Positions 1 through 11,752 are shown, counted from the stretch's first letter. The stretch is DNA of 64,000 nucleotides from Symsagittifera roscoffensis (GCF_963678635.1 NC_087062.1:33579651-33643650); one strand, 5' to 3'. Made by a program: numbers and translations. Notes: generated from the sequence alone by a model not told the origin.

Positions 1-414
1 AAACAAAGGGTGTCTCAAAAATATAACTGTTTGGGTTCTCCAAAAGTTTGTATATGTCACATGTCCACCGTTGATGCCGGGGATGGAATTGTGAAACATA
101 TGTGAGCCGTATGAGGCGAATTCGATGAGAATATGTCTAGTGAGCTATCGGAGCTAGAGTGTTGTTGGCCTGGCTGAGAAGTGTTGTTGGCCTATGACCA
201 CCATAGAAGATAATGCGCAACCATACACATCCATGTATGATTTTTATGGAAAATGACTAATCATGCGTAGCACATAAGTTGATTTCGAAAACCCTCAAAA
301 TAGCTTTTTAACGAATTTAATTAGTAATAAAACGATTTCTCATCATTATGCAAGCTGTTGGTACGATATGAAAAAATTTCACCGTGCAAATCATAAGTCG
401 CAACCTATATGGTG

Positions 415-717
415 CTATATATGGAAGAGATTTTTAACAATTTTTTTCTCTCGAAAACCATGAAAATAGAAGTTGATTGACAAAAATGACTGAGAAAAAG
501 TATCTTTAGTACACGATACACTTTTATTAGATTCGTTTTTTTCACCAAGCAAACCATACGTCGCACCATAAATGGTGCTATTTATGAAAACGATGATTCC
601 ATACAAAAACAACTTGAATAGAGCTTCATGTGCCGTCAAATACGCCGGAATGGACTCGGACCCGATGATTGACGGCTGATTGGATGACATCGAGGATTTA
701 GTATTTTGTTTCGCCAT
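415..717 (-). CDS. Hypothetical membrane-protein ORF, unit 1
   Basis: The 100-codon ORF starts at the ATG at 717, and the open frame extends a little further upstream without another ATG. The N-terminus is Ser/Asn rich and hydrophilic. It is followed by one hydrophobic segment (about residues 30-50, rich in Leu, Phe, Ile and Val) and a basic C-terminus. A possible splice donor lies just after the hydrophobic segment, so this could be a first exon rather than a whole gene. The ORF is kept in unit 2, where one base difference in the N-terminal half is synonymous. I do not recognise a family. It may be a chance ORF. Confidence 0.28.
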   Translation of the reverse strand: MAKQNTKSSMSSNQPSIIGSESIPAYLTAHEALFKLFLYGIIVFINSTIYGATYGLLGEKNESNKSVSCTKDTFSQSFLSINFYFHGFREKKIVKNLFHI

Positions 718-2404
718 TACTCTAAAATCTTGATTTGTAGTTGTGAAGTTGTTTGGAGGCACTTAGCATAGTAATAAGGTGTTCCCTTCGTGATTGTCAG
801 ATTCTGTAATTGATCCCCTGCCCTGGCAATGATAGTGTGGGAGGGCGAGCTCTCACTTGACCTCCAGCTTCAGGTCTACTACAGCCTGACCGATTTCGTC
901 CGCAATAATGGTATCACGTGAAAATTATGGACACGAAAAAACTACCTTGAATCGAAAAAAAAGAACTTCTCTCAACAAACTAACTCAATCTGGAATGTGG
1001 GGATTTATGTGCTATCTTAAAAAAATTTTAAAAGCTCATGTTGTACAAATTACTTGTGAGAATTTTTCCAATCTTACAACTTTTGATGGAACTAGGATAG
1101 TCGGTTACTCTGGAAGTAGCACCGAATGTTCTGGCTATGGTCTGGAGAAAAACAAACAAACAAATGTAGTTTTTTCGTGTCGTTAAACAAAAAGAAAAGT
1201 GTCGTTAAAAAAACAAACAAAAAAGAGTTAAAGCTGTTTTTTTTCAAATTAAGGTCGTTTATTAAATTAAAGGATCTAAACCAAAAAAAAGATATGAGAA
1301 ATATTCGACAGTCATATTAAAGTTAGAAAATTTGCAAACAATTTCTTTAAAAAAAGACTCAAAAAAAAATTCAAAAAAATGTTCAAAAATTTTTTCAAAT
1401 TGTTTGCAGTTTTTTTAACTTTTGAATTTTTTCGCTCCAAAAAGCTCTAAAATACTCAAAAAAATTAAATTCATTCCAGTAACGATGAGTTTTTACGGCT
1501 TGAATTGAACTATCGTAAGCTTTTCAGAAGCCATTAAATTAAGCTATTGCAAGCCTGCTCGCACGCTTTATTCGCTCGAGTTATTACGAAACACCAAAAA
1601 TTTCAAACCGGTTTTTCTCGACACTGAGAAAATGTTTTGGTCATTTCTAAATGTCGATCGAATCATGACTGAAAGGGCTTTAATATGATATACCACTTAA
1701 CTCTCTCCGATGATTTTTTGTGGTAGCTGATTTTGCGTGGAAAACAAAAAAGAAAAAAATTTTAATAAATTAAGGCACTCAAAAACAAAGTTTTTCCCAG
1801 CTTTCAAGTTTTATTCGAAGCATTCCTAGCGCAAAATTTTGAAAAAATTTGTAAGTTTTTATACGAAATTTTTAAGCAGCATTTGTTTAAAATGGGAAAA
1901 TTTGATTTTTTTTGTCTTTTAAGAAAGCACCGTTATCCACTAAACTGATGCAACAAGAAACTATTTTTATCTCTTGTTTTCGTATGCAGCAAAAACCACT
2001 CAGCGGCTACAAAATTTACAAAACATCTTGATATTTTTAACGTTGGAAGTTTTTTAAGCTCGATACAATTTCCCTCACGCCATTCTTTTGTTGGAAATCA
2101 TGTGACCAAAGACGATATCTAAAACAAAATCATCTGTTTTCCAAAGCGCATTTACACTTTTGGTTTTGAAACTTGCTATCATTGATTCCAATTGAGTGAT
2201 ATATGGCTAACAAGGTGTAAAAAATGGTAGCTTGTTCAAAAGCACCACAACATTTTCAAACCAGCAATAACAAAAATAACTTTCACTGTTAAAATTTAAT
2301 ATCCTTGGTGGTATATTTCACCTTTGAATCCCCACAAGCCCAATTCACACTCAAATTATCAAAATGAATAAAAATTTACAAATGAGCCAATTCGAGAATC
2401 TGCG

Positions 2405-2813
2405 CAGGCGCGGATCTAGGAATTTCTCGAGTGGGGGGGCTGATTTTCAAAAAAAAATTGAAGTTTTTGTCGACTTTTTTTTAGGTCGGACAAATTGATT
2501 TTCTGAGCCCTCCCCAACCACTATAAAGACCCTAATTTGACAAAATTTTGTGGGCCGCAGTCAAATTTTTGAAAAAAAAGGCCACAAAGGCGTTTTTAGG
2601 CACTTCTTGGAAAATTTCGACCAAAAAATCGCGTTTTTTCGGCTCCCCCCTCAAAATTAGTTTAAATTGGCGCGAAGACGCCTTTAGAAAAACTTTAAGG
2701 TCAAACAGCCAAAAATAAACGTCTCAAAACTCAAAAAAGTACAAAGGGGCCCTTTGGGTCGGCATAGAGTCGAATCCCTAGGAGTAGAGCATCCGCCTCC
2801 CCCCTTTCCGCGC
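2405..2813 (+). mobile_element. hAT-type MITE (A1), right end missing
   Basis: The left end reads CAGGCGCGGATCTAGGA, a hAT-like terminal motif. The interior has the family hallmarks: a G-run, T-rich blocks, a GGTCGGCA...TCGAATCCC block and CATCCGCC near the right side. The expected right terminal repeat is not visible, so the element is probably truncated next to the inverted repeat that follows. Confidence 0.65.
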
Positions 2814-2899
2814 AAATTTTTTATTTCTTGCTCCGTACAAGAGCTGAGTTGTTATCTGAAAAAGCGACGAGGCAGGAGCTAATCAAACCGATACGGTTT

Positions 2900-3225
2900 T
2901 CGCAAAAATTTTCAGTTTTGTCTTGCAAAGAGAACAATCAAAAAACGAATGACGTCATTTTTTGGTTCGAAATTTTCAATGTCCTAGGCAAATCCATGTT
3001 CTTGTACTTTGTCACCTCAAAAAGCCCGGATGAAAAGGAGCTGCTCGCACCACTTAGGGGACAGTTCCTCAAGTGGTGAGAGCAGCTCCTTTTTATTCAG
3101 ACTTTTTGAGGAGACAAAAAGTACAACAACATGGATTTGCCTAGGACAGGCATCGAAACAGATACGATTTTTGTGGAAAACTTTTCAGCCAAAAGAATGC
3201 AACAAAAAACAATAGTTTCTGGTAG
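2900..3225. repeat. Long inverted repeat upstream of NCS exon-1 copy A
   Basis: The left arm (about 2900-3054) and right arm (3072-about 3225) are imperfect reverse complements around a 17-bp loop. The stem includes GGAGCTGCTC / GAGCAGCTCC and CCTAGGCAAATCCATGTT on one arm with its complement on the other. The right arm ends about 290 bp before the NCS ATG. It looks like a foldback element. Its open frames on both strands are by-products of the palindrome. Confidence 0.8.
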
Positions 3226-3441
3226 CCTACCTCCTATGAAACCCATATTGTGGCCTTTATGACAGTTTTTGGAAGGGTATGACGCGCACAAAATTAGTAT
3301 AAGCAAGGAGTTCGATCGGCCGAAAATGGATGCCGTAAAAAGTACCAAAGAGCGAGTATTTGGGTGGACAGGGTTTGAACGGTAGGGGGATGATACATAA
3401 TATCCCTAAGACCGGTACTGATCTGAAGCCAAACTTTCAAC

Positions 3442-3450
3442 TATATAAAA
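3442..3450 (+). promoter_or_regulatory. TATA-like box, NCS exon-1 copy A
   Basis: TATATAAAA lies about 63 bp before the NCS ATG at 3513. A T-rich run ending in TAG follows at 3455-3462 and could alternatively be a splice acceptor. The promoter role is inferred from sequence and position only. Confidence 0.4.
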
Positions 3451-3512
3451 TGGCTTTTTTAGATTCCGCGTGGCGTGTGGTGTCTTTCAAATACTGCAGA
3501 GAAGGGAATGCA

Positions 3513-3651
3513 ATGGGCCAAAAGGATACAATCATGGCATTGGTAGAGCAGACCAACTTCTCAGAGCAGGAACTCAAACAGTACTTCAAGAGATTCAAGA
3601 ACGAACATCCCGATGGAAAGATGGACGAAAAAGCTCTACGCAAAATGTTCG
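3513..3651 (+). CDS. NCS family first coding exon, duplicate copy A
   Basis: The 46 codons plus one base begin MGQKDT, which fits the N-myristoylation pattern MGxxx[S/T]. They continue with the NCS N-terminal helix (TNFSEQELKQYFKRF) and the degenerate first EF-hand loop of the family. The exon ends at 3651 before a GTATGC donor in phase 1, which fits the acceptor of exon 2 at 26456. The plus-strand frame is open further upstream, but this start is chosen for its myristoylation motif and the usual NCS length. It has no downstream exons of its own. It is either an alternative first exon spliced over about 23 kb or an orphan duplicate. Confidence 0.7.
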
Positions 3652-4090
3652 GTATGCAGTCGTATCTATCGTTAACTTCTGCAATGAGTTTTGAGCTTGC
3701 AGTTAGACACAACAAGGATGCAAGTTTGAGAAGTTTCCAAAGCTCTTACCAGCTATTATTGAGAGATTTTTGAGCAGTCCAATAAAATCGTCCAATTAGA
3801 TCAAAAATTCAAACAAAATTTATCTGTGCTTACATGACTGTTGTGTATCGATGCGCAGCAGTAGATTCACCAAGAAAACTTTATTGAGATTTTTGTGACA
3901 GATAAACTGACTATAAACTTGCTATAAGCTTGAGTTAGTGGCAACGTATATCTGAGCAGTTACTCCTTAGGTATAGGTATGTTTGGTTCTTATCGGCTCA
4001 TGTATAATAACAACATTTTGATAAGTTATGCTATACATTTTTTCTTAAAGCCATTTTACGTCAAAGAAATAATTTCTTTATAATGGTAAA

Positions 4091-4517
4091 CAGGAGCGGA
4101 TCTAGGATTTTCTCTAGGGGGCGGATGTTCAGAAAAAATCTTAAGTTTTTGTAGATCTTTTGTTTAGGTCGACCAAATTGATTTTCTGAGTTCTACCAAA
4201 TCACTGTAAAGATTCTATTTTGGCAAAAATTTGTACACGGCAGGCAGGTTTCTGAAAAAAAAACAGCCAAAAAAGGCGTTTTTAGGAACGTTTGGGAAAA
4301 TTTAAGCCAAAACAATCGCGTTTTTTAGAGGCGCGCTGCCCCTTCAAAATTATTAGATTTTGGCGCCCTTGGCTCCTTTAGAGAAAATTTAGGGTCAGTC
4401 AGCCAAAAATGGATATCTCATAATAGTACAAAGGGGGAACCCTTTGAGTCGGCAGGGGGTCGTTTCCCTGAGTGGGGCGTCCGCCACCCCCGTATATTCC
4501 CCATAAATCCGCTGGTG
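4091..4517 (+). mobile_element. hAT-type MITE (A2) with perfect 8-bp target duplication
   Basis: The element runs from CAGGAGCGGATCTAGG to ...AAATCCGCTGGTG, so the termini are inverted (CA..AGCGGAT). It is flanked on both sides by ATGGTAAA (4083-4090 and 4518-4525). An 8-bp target duplication is the hAT hallmark. It encodes no protein. It lies in the intron after NCS exon-1 copy A. Confidence 0.82.
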
Positions 4518-5653
4518 ATGGTAAATACTTTCAAAATTAAAGCTCGCAATCTGAAATAGCAGAATTGTGGGGGATTGTGGGGGAAGCAGATTTCAGAGGG
4601 ATTCGTTCCACTACCAACCCAAAGGAATTCGACCCACTCCCATAACCTTTAGCGCCAATATACACTAATTTGAGGCAGGAACGCGCGCCAACAAGTGCTT
4701 AAAAAACGGCACTTTTTTGTGTTTGCTGGTTTTTTCGGAAAATTTGCACGCTAGGCAGAAAACTTGGTGGTCTTTTTAATGATTTAGGAGAGCTCAGTAT
4801 ATCAATTTGATCGGTCTAAAAAAATTTCCTCAGAAAATTTGAATTTTTTTGTAAATCCGCCCGACCTCAGATCCGCCCGACCTCAGATCCGCCCAACACT
4901 ATAAAAATGTCTTAAAAACTAGTGCAGATACTCTTCACGCTTCAGGATAACTATTGGCAGAGTAAAACTTTCATCAAAGCTGGCCTGTAGGTGGGTCAAC
5001 GCTCCTTAGACACGCGTAAACGCACCTTAGGCGCGCGTCAATCACTCCTTGACGACAACCAGCTTTGATTTTGAAATAGATTCATACCCTCTGTTGGCAA
5101 GTTCTCAAAGCGTTGGCGTGACTGCGTCTGTCACTATCATTTTGGTCAATGAAACGGCAGTGTATCAGCTAGCATAAAGCTCGACTAGCTCAAAGCTTTT
5201 AAATTGAATATCGTATCGACTAGCATAAAAATTTCAAACACAAATTTCGTACATCGTCAAAATAAATTATTTTACACAAAGAAAAAAATATATGTAATTC
5301 ACTTTTTTTGCAAATTTCATAATTTTCGCGGCAATCAATAATCCACTCAAGCCATCACAAGTAGGGGTTTGACTGATTCCGATTTATGTGATAAGTTGTT
5401 TCATTCTTTGCTGATCAATCCGTCAATCCTCATTCCGGTGGAACCTTAAGTATCAAACTTGATTGATGCCGTTTCTTGTTCGTCGAATCTCGTGTTCTCC
5501 AATTTATTTTAATGTCTCGCAGTTTTTTGAACTTCTGATTCGCTTTCCGTCGGATTCTCAAAAACAGGTGGCTATTGGTGGTGGTGTTTTATCGAATTAA
5601 TTAGATTTTCAATATCTACATTTTTTTCGAGATCACCACTCTTTTACCGTTTA

Positions 5654-5713
5654 GTTTTGCCAAAAGTGGAAAACTTTTCTCACATTTGACTCGTTGCTGT
5701 TCGACTGCGCCAT
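5654..5713 (-). pseudogene. Gag-like N-terminal remnant, degenerate, unit 1
   Basis: From the ATG at 5713 the minus strand reads MAQSNSNESNVR and then soon stops. It is clearly related to the longer remnant at 6787-6972. The shared upstream sequence with AGAGAGAA blocks suggests a common element leader. Confidence 0.5.
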
Positions 5714-6786
5714 GATAAAACGTTTCTTGAAGAAGTTAATTTATCTCAAAATTAAAACATAAAAAATTGAGAGAGAGCGTTCTATCCGCCGGAGAGAATA
5801 AACACATCAAGGTAAAACAATGGAAACATGTTGGACAAACTAAAATAAATTGAGTTAAAAAAAACTGAATCACAATATTTCTTTTGACAGGAAAATTTTT
5901 AGTTTAGTATAATACTCGTACTAAAGTAACTGCTTTTTTTCTCCACGTCGAGAAGGATAAATGAAAAATTTTTTGTGACCACTAACTTCAGCAGAACTTT
6001 GCACTAAAATTATTGCACATGAATACGTTAAAAGATCAATAAATGGACGAAAGCAGATAAATGAGATTATGGTAGCTGGCTAAATTAGTACCAACTCGAC
6101 GGATTAACATAATGGTCTCTGGATTAAGTTCAATTTATCTAAAGAGTTTGAGATGATGTCCCTAATGGCTTGCATGAAGGTTGATTTAACTGTGTTTTAG
6201 TATTAGTAGTAGTATATGTTGGATTCAAATCGGTTGGGGGGGGGTGGAGACCTCCATGTATGAAGATAGGCTATAGACTATATTCGGTCTCCACTAAATG
6301 TATAAACATAGGCAATATATTTCCATGTATTAAGCATATAGGTTTCAGATTTTCAGATGGTAAGTTTCGAAAAAAAAAAATTGGTGCCCGACTTTGCCGA
6401 TACTTTTCTCATCCAAATATCTCAAAACTGCACCATCAGATGTTACACCTCACGGTGAGCAGGGACGCCGATTACTCTAAACAACTTTCTTGAAATCTCA
6501 CTTTTGGTTTACTTAAGCGTGAGAAATGTTCAGTGTAACAGACGGGGTAAGTTTTGGCAACAATAGAAAATAATTTGGAAGCCAGTCGCTCAATTTTTTA
6601 ATGTGACATTCGTTTTTCTTACAAAAACAGTAGAAAAATTCTCAAAAACTCCTGAAAAACAATTTGAAGGAATATTACTCTCAAAAGTTTATGCCCAAAA
6701 AATTTTTTCCTTCATTTCGGAGGGCGAGGTAAAATATCTAGCGTAGTTTCTAGTCTGCTTCGTCAATCTTCGACCCGTTGAAATGT

Positions 6787-6972
6787 TTAGTCTTGGTCTT
6801 GATCAATACCGTTTCTTCGTTGTCGAATTTTTTTTGTTCTTTTTTTTGCGATCAACGCAAGGTGAAAATGATCGCTCCACTCTTCCCACAGAATTGATGG
6901 ATCCACCGTACTATTTTGCCAAAAGGGAAGGTTTTCTCTCACGTTTGATTCGTTGCTGTTCGATTGCGCCAT
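6787..6972 (-). pseudogene. Gag-like N-terminal remnant of an LTR retrotransposon, unit 1
   Basis: The ORF starts MAQSNSNESNVRENLPFW and holds a WEEWSDHFHLALIA block. This resembles the Trp-x-x-Trp...Phe start of gag proteins in Ty3/gypsy-type elements. Only about 45 residues look gag-like before the match ends. An AT-rich leader lies upstream (6980-7200) and is shared with the 5713 remnant. The assignment is from pattern only. Confidence 0.45.
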
Positions 6973-7985
6973 GATAAAATTTTCATTTGTTACAACTAGT
7001 TCTACTTATTTTTAATGAAAAGATTAAAACGTCAAGAAGAGAATTAATTTCAAAGTTAAAAACAAAATAAAGCGAGAGGAAGCATTCTCTCTGCCGGAGA
7101 GAATGAACATATCAAGGTCGAATAATAAAAGACCAGTTAGACAAGCTAAAATAAAATAAATAAATAATTTACTGTATCACAACAGACTAATTTCGTGTTA
7201 AGATATAAAGTTCGACAACTAACTATTCTAAAACCTGGTTTTTCATTGCGATGTAGAAATCAATGCACAAATCGATCTTTTTGTGTTTTAATATCAAAAC
7301 CTTAGCAAGGACTCGAGCTATTTTCCGAATATTTTTTTTCTTCTTGGAAAGCGAAGAAGGACATGAGCCAAAACGCAGAAAGAAATTTGAGTTATGGTAT
7401 AAAGTGTTAATCATTTTTTAGCAAAATGGAAATAGAGGGTAAGATCAAATTAAGGTAAAGAACAGCCTGCATCAGACTTTAGCAGTTATTACTGTTTTGC
7501 TGATTTTAACCAAGTCTTCAACCAAAAGGCTGATTGATCTTGATGTAGCACTATACAGACTAGTTATCTCAAAGTAGGTATAATCTGAAGTTTAATTCAA
7601 ATGACACCAAAGAACTTTCAAAACAAGTTGCTAATAAGTGAACTTTACAAATAACAGCGAGCAATATAAAACTCGGGTTAATTTTGGGCAGCAAGAACCC
7701 TCGAAATTAACAAAAAATTTTTAAATTTGTATCAGATTGAGTTCAACTATTTTAGTTCTCGAAATCCTTGATGGCTCATTTTTCGTTCCCCTTCCTTGTT
7801 GGGCCATCTTTTGGAATTGGTTTTTTTAATTCTCCTTCTTCGTTTAAATTTTTCAAAATTGACTTGCGTTCACCTTCTCAGCTTGCCGATGATTATTGCT
7901 CGACATAGTTTCTCTATAGTGTCGGCAGTCGAGTTGCAGCCTATAGTCATTCTTATGATATGATAGCTCTGGGGTTTCTGGGTTT

Positions 7986-8006
7986 CACACACACACACAC
8001 ACACAC
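7986..8006. repeat. CA microsatellite, unit 1
   Basis: About ten CA dinucleotides. The unit-2 copy is shorter. Confidence 0.95.
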
Positions 8007-8819
8007 AAATCAAACTATGCGCCTATCCATTGCACAGTTTGGCCTCGAAATGATTAACTTGTACAATTAACAAGGATACTCGTTCTGATGTCCTTTTTAG
8101 ACTGGGTGTTTTTTTGGAAATTTTTTCGGAGTTGAAGTAGTAGGGTTTTTGTCTGATGAGGCTGACAATTTGAATTGTTGGCAGCTTAGGAACCGCTTTA
8201 AATTGTTGTTGTTTTGGTAGTTCTGGTATCGCTAGACGACAGGCTGTCTAGCTACACTGATCTGATTAACAACATTTCACTAATTAGTTTTGCAGAATCG
8301 GTTTAGTTTAAGCCTGGTTCGACTGCTATTCAGCATTTAAACACTGAGTTGGAGAAGAGGTTTTGCGCTTCCTATTTCCAAGTAATTTCCTTGGGATTTC
8401 TGGGAAAACAAAGGGTGTCTCAAAATTAAAACTGTTTGGGTTCTCCAAAAGTTTGTATATGTCACATGTCCACCGTTGATGCCGGGGATGGAATTGTGAA
8501 ACATATGTGAGCCGTATGAGACGAATTCGATGAGCATATGTCTAGTGAGCTATCGGAGCTAGAGTGTTGTTGGCCTGGCTGAGAAGTGTTGTTGGCCTAT
8601 GACCACCATAGAAGATAATGCGCAACCATACACATCCATGTATGATTTTTATGGAAAATGACTAATCATGCGTAGCACATAAGTTGATTTCGAAAACCCT
8701 CAAAATAGCTTTTTAACGAATTTAATTAGTAATAAAACGATTTCTCATCATTATGCAAGCTGTTGGTACGATATGAAAAAATTTCACCGTGCAAATCATA
8801 AGTCGCAACCTATATGGTG

Positions 8820-9122
8820 CTATATATGGAAGAGATTTTTAACAATTTTTTTCTCTCGAAAACCATGAAAATAGAAGTTGATTGACAAAAATGACTGAGA
8901 AAAAGTATCTTTAGTACACGATACACTTTTATTAGATTCGTTTTTTTCACCAAGCAAACCATACGTCGCACCATAAATGGTGCTATTTATGAAAACGATG
9001 ATTCCATACAAAAACAACTTGAATAGAGCTTCATGTGCCGTCAAATACGCCGGAATGGACTCGGATCCGATGATTGACGGCTGATTGGATGACATCGAGG
9101 ATTTAGTATTTTGTTTCGCCAT
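8820..9122 (-). CDS. Hypothetical membrane-protein ORF, unit 2
   Basis: This is the duplicate of the 415-717 ORF, with the ATG at 9122 and the same 100 codons. The one base change seen (near 9067) keeps the amino acid. The youth of the duplication explains most of the conservation, so it is only weak evidence for function. Unit 3 begins just upstream of the equivalent ATG, so it has lost the ORF completely. Confidence 0.28.
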   Translation of the reverse strand: MAKQNTKSSMSSNQPSIIGSESIPAYLTAHEALFKLFLYGIIVFINSTIYGATYGLLGEKNESNKSVSCTKDTFSQSFLSINFYFHGFREKKIVKNLFHI

Positions 9123-10809
9123 TACTCTAAAATCTTGATTTGTAGTTGTGAAGTTGTTTGGAGGCACTTAGCATAGTAATAAGGTGTTCCCTTCGTGATT
9201 GTCAGATTCTGTAATTGATCCCCTGCCCTGGCAATGATAGTGTGGGAGGGCGAGCTCTCACTTGACCTCCAGCTTCAGGTCTACTACAGCCTGACCGATT
9301 TCGTCCGCAATAATGGTATCACGTGAAAATTATGGACACGAAAAAACTACCTTGAATCGAAAAAAAGAACTTCTCTCAACAAACTAACTCAATCTGGAAT
9401 GTGGGGATTTATGTGCTATCTTAAAAAATTTTTAAAAGCTCATGTTGTACAAATTACTTGTGAGAATTTTTCCAATCTTACAACTTTTGATGGAACTAGG
9501 ATAGTCGGTTACTCTGGAAGTAGCACCGAATGTTCTGCCTATGGTCTGGAGAAAAACAAACAAAAAAATGTAGTTTTTTCGTGTCGTTAAACAAAAAGAA
9601 AAGTGTCGTTAAAAAAACAAACAAAAAAGAGTTAAAGCTGTTTTTTTTCAAATTAAGGTCGTTTATTAAATTAAAGGATCTAAACCAAAAAAAAGACATG
9701 AGAAATATTCGACAGTCATATTAAAGTTAGAAAATTTGCAAACAATTTCTTTAAAAAAAGACTCAAAAAAAAAATTCAAAAAAAATGTTCAAAAATTTTT
9801 CAAATTGTTTGCAGTTTTTTTAACTTTTGAATTTTTTCGCTCCAAAAAGCTCTAAAATACTCAAAAAAAATAAATTCATTCCAGTAACGATGAGTTTTCA
9901 CGGCTTGAATTGAACTATCGTAAGCTTTTCAGAAGCCATTAAATTAAGCTATTGCAAGCCTGCTCGCACGCTTTATTCGCTCGAGTTATTACGAAACACC
10001 AAAAATTTCAAACCGGTTTTTCTCGACACTGAGAAAATTTTTTGGTCATTTCTAAATGTCGATCGAATCATGACTGAAAGGGCTTTAATATGATATACCA
10101 CTTAACTCTCTCCGATGATTTTTTGTGGTAGCTGATTTTGCGTGGAAAACAAAAAAGAAAAAAATTTTAATAAATTAAGGCACTCAAAAACAAAGTTTTT
10201 CCCAGCTTTCAAGTTTTATTCGAAGCATTCCTAGCGCAAAATTTTGAAAAAATTTGTAAGTTTTTATACGAAATTTTTAAGCAGCATTTGTTTAAAATGG
10301 GAAAATTTGATTTTTTTTGTCTTTTAAGAAAGCACCGTTATCCACTAAACTGATGCGACAAGAAACTATTTTTATCTCTTGTTTTCGTATGCAGCAAAAA
10401 CCACTCAGCGGCTACAAAATTTACAAAACATCTTGATATTTTTATCGTTGGAAGTTTTTTAAGCTCGATACAATTTCCCTCACGCCATTCTTTTGTTGGA
10501 AATCATGTGACCAAAGACGATATCTAAAACAAAATCATCTGTTTTCCAAAGCGCATTTACACTTTTGGTTTTGAAACTTGCTATCATTGATTCCAATTGA
10601 GTGATATATGGCTAACAAGGTGTAAAAAACGGTAGCTTGTTCAAAAGCACCACAACATTTTCAAACCAGCAATAACAAAAATAACTTTCACTGTTAAAAT
10701 TTAATATCCTTGGTGGTATATTTCACTTTTGAATCCCCACAAGCCCAATTCACACTCAAATTATCAAAATGAATAAAAATTTACAAATGAGCCAATTCGA
10801 GAATCTGCG

Positions 10810-11124
10810 CAGGCGCGGATCTAGGAATTTCTCGAGTGGGGGGGCTAATTTTCAAAAAAAAAATTGAAGTTTTTGTCGACTTTTTTTTAGGTCGGACAAA
10901 TTGATTTTCTGAGCCCTCCCCAAAATTTCGACCAAAAAATCGCGTTTTTTCGGCTCCCCCCTCAAAATTAGTTTAAATTGGCGCGAAGACGCCTTTAGAA
11001 AAACTTTAAGGTCAAACAGCCAAAAATAAACGTCTCAAAACTCAAAAAAGTACAAAGGGGCCCTTTGGGTCGGCATAGAGTCGAATCCCTAGGAGTAGAG
11101 CATCCGCCTCCCCCCTTTCCGTGC
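10810..11124 (+). mobile_element. hAT-type MITE (A1 copy, unit 2, internally deleted)
   Basis: This is the unit-2 copy of the 2405 element. It starts CAGGCGCGGATCTAGGA and lacks about 94 internal bases present in units 1 and 3. Confidence 0.62.
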
Positions 11125-11210
11125 AAATTTTTTATTTCTTGCTCCGTACAAGAGCTGAGTTGTTATCTGAAAAAGCGACGAGGCAGGAGCTAATCAAACC
11201 GATACGGTTT

Positions 11211-11536
11211 TCGCAAAAATTTTCAGTTTTGTCTTGCAAAGAGAACAATCAAAAAACGAATGACGTCATTTTTTGGTTCGAAATTTTCAATGTCCTAGGC
11301 AAATCCATGTTCTTGTACTTTGTCACCTCAAAAAACCCGGATGAAAAGGAGCTGCTCGCACCACTTAGGGGACAGTTCCTCAAGTGGTGAGAGCAGCTCC
11401 TTTTTATCCAGACTTTTTGAGGAGACAAAAAGTACAACAACATGGATTTGCCTAGGACAGGCATCGAAACAGATACGATTTTTGTGGAAAACTTTTCAGC
11501 CAAAAGAATGCAACAAAAAACAATAGTTTCTGGTAG
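11211..11536. repeat. Long inverted repeat upstream of NCS exon-1 copy B
   Basis: This is the unit-2 copy of the foldback at 2900-3225, with the same arms and loop and a few substitutions. Confidence 0.8.
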
Positions 11537-11752
11537 CCTACCTCCTATGAAACCCCTATTGTGGCCTTTATGACAGTTTTTGGAAGGGTATGACGCGCAC
11601 AAAATTAGTATAAGCAAGGAGTTCGATCGGCCGAAAATGGATGCCGTAAAAAGTACCAAAGAGCGAGTATTTGGGTGGACAGGGTTTGAACGGTAGGGGG
11701 AGGATACATAATATCTCTAAGACCGGTACTGATCTGAAGCCAAACTTTCAAC

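Larger units (their letters stand above)
1..8405 (+). repeat. Tandem repeat unit 1 (NCS first-exon cassette)
   Basis: The sequence from position 1 recurs almost unchanged from 8406, and part of it again from about 20294. The unit holds a minus-strand hypothetical ORF, two hAT MITEs, a long inverted repeat, an NCS first exon, two gag-like remnants and a CA microsatellite. Differences between units are single-base changes, homopolymer length changes and a few indels. One such indel is a 94-bp stretch after about 2517 that is missing from unit 2. The window begins inside the unit, so the array may extend further left. Confidence 0.93.

Noticed and set aside
2828-3348. Several ORFs on both strands, repeated in each unit
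   Set aside because: They lie in the long inverted repeat, where an open frame on one arm creates a matching one on the other. None resembles a protein family.
3360-3512. In-frame N-terminal extension of the NCS first exon
   Set aside because: The frame is open upstream, but the MGQKDT start gives the normal family length and myristoylation site. The upstream part includes the TATA-like box and a possible splice acceptor.
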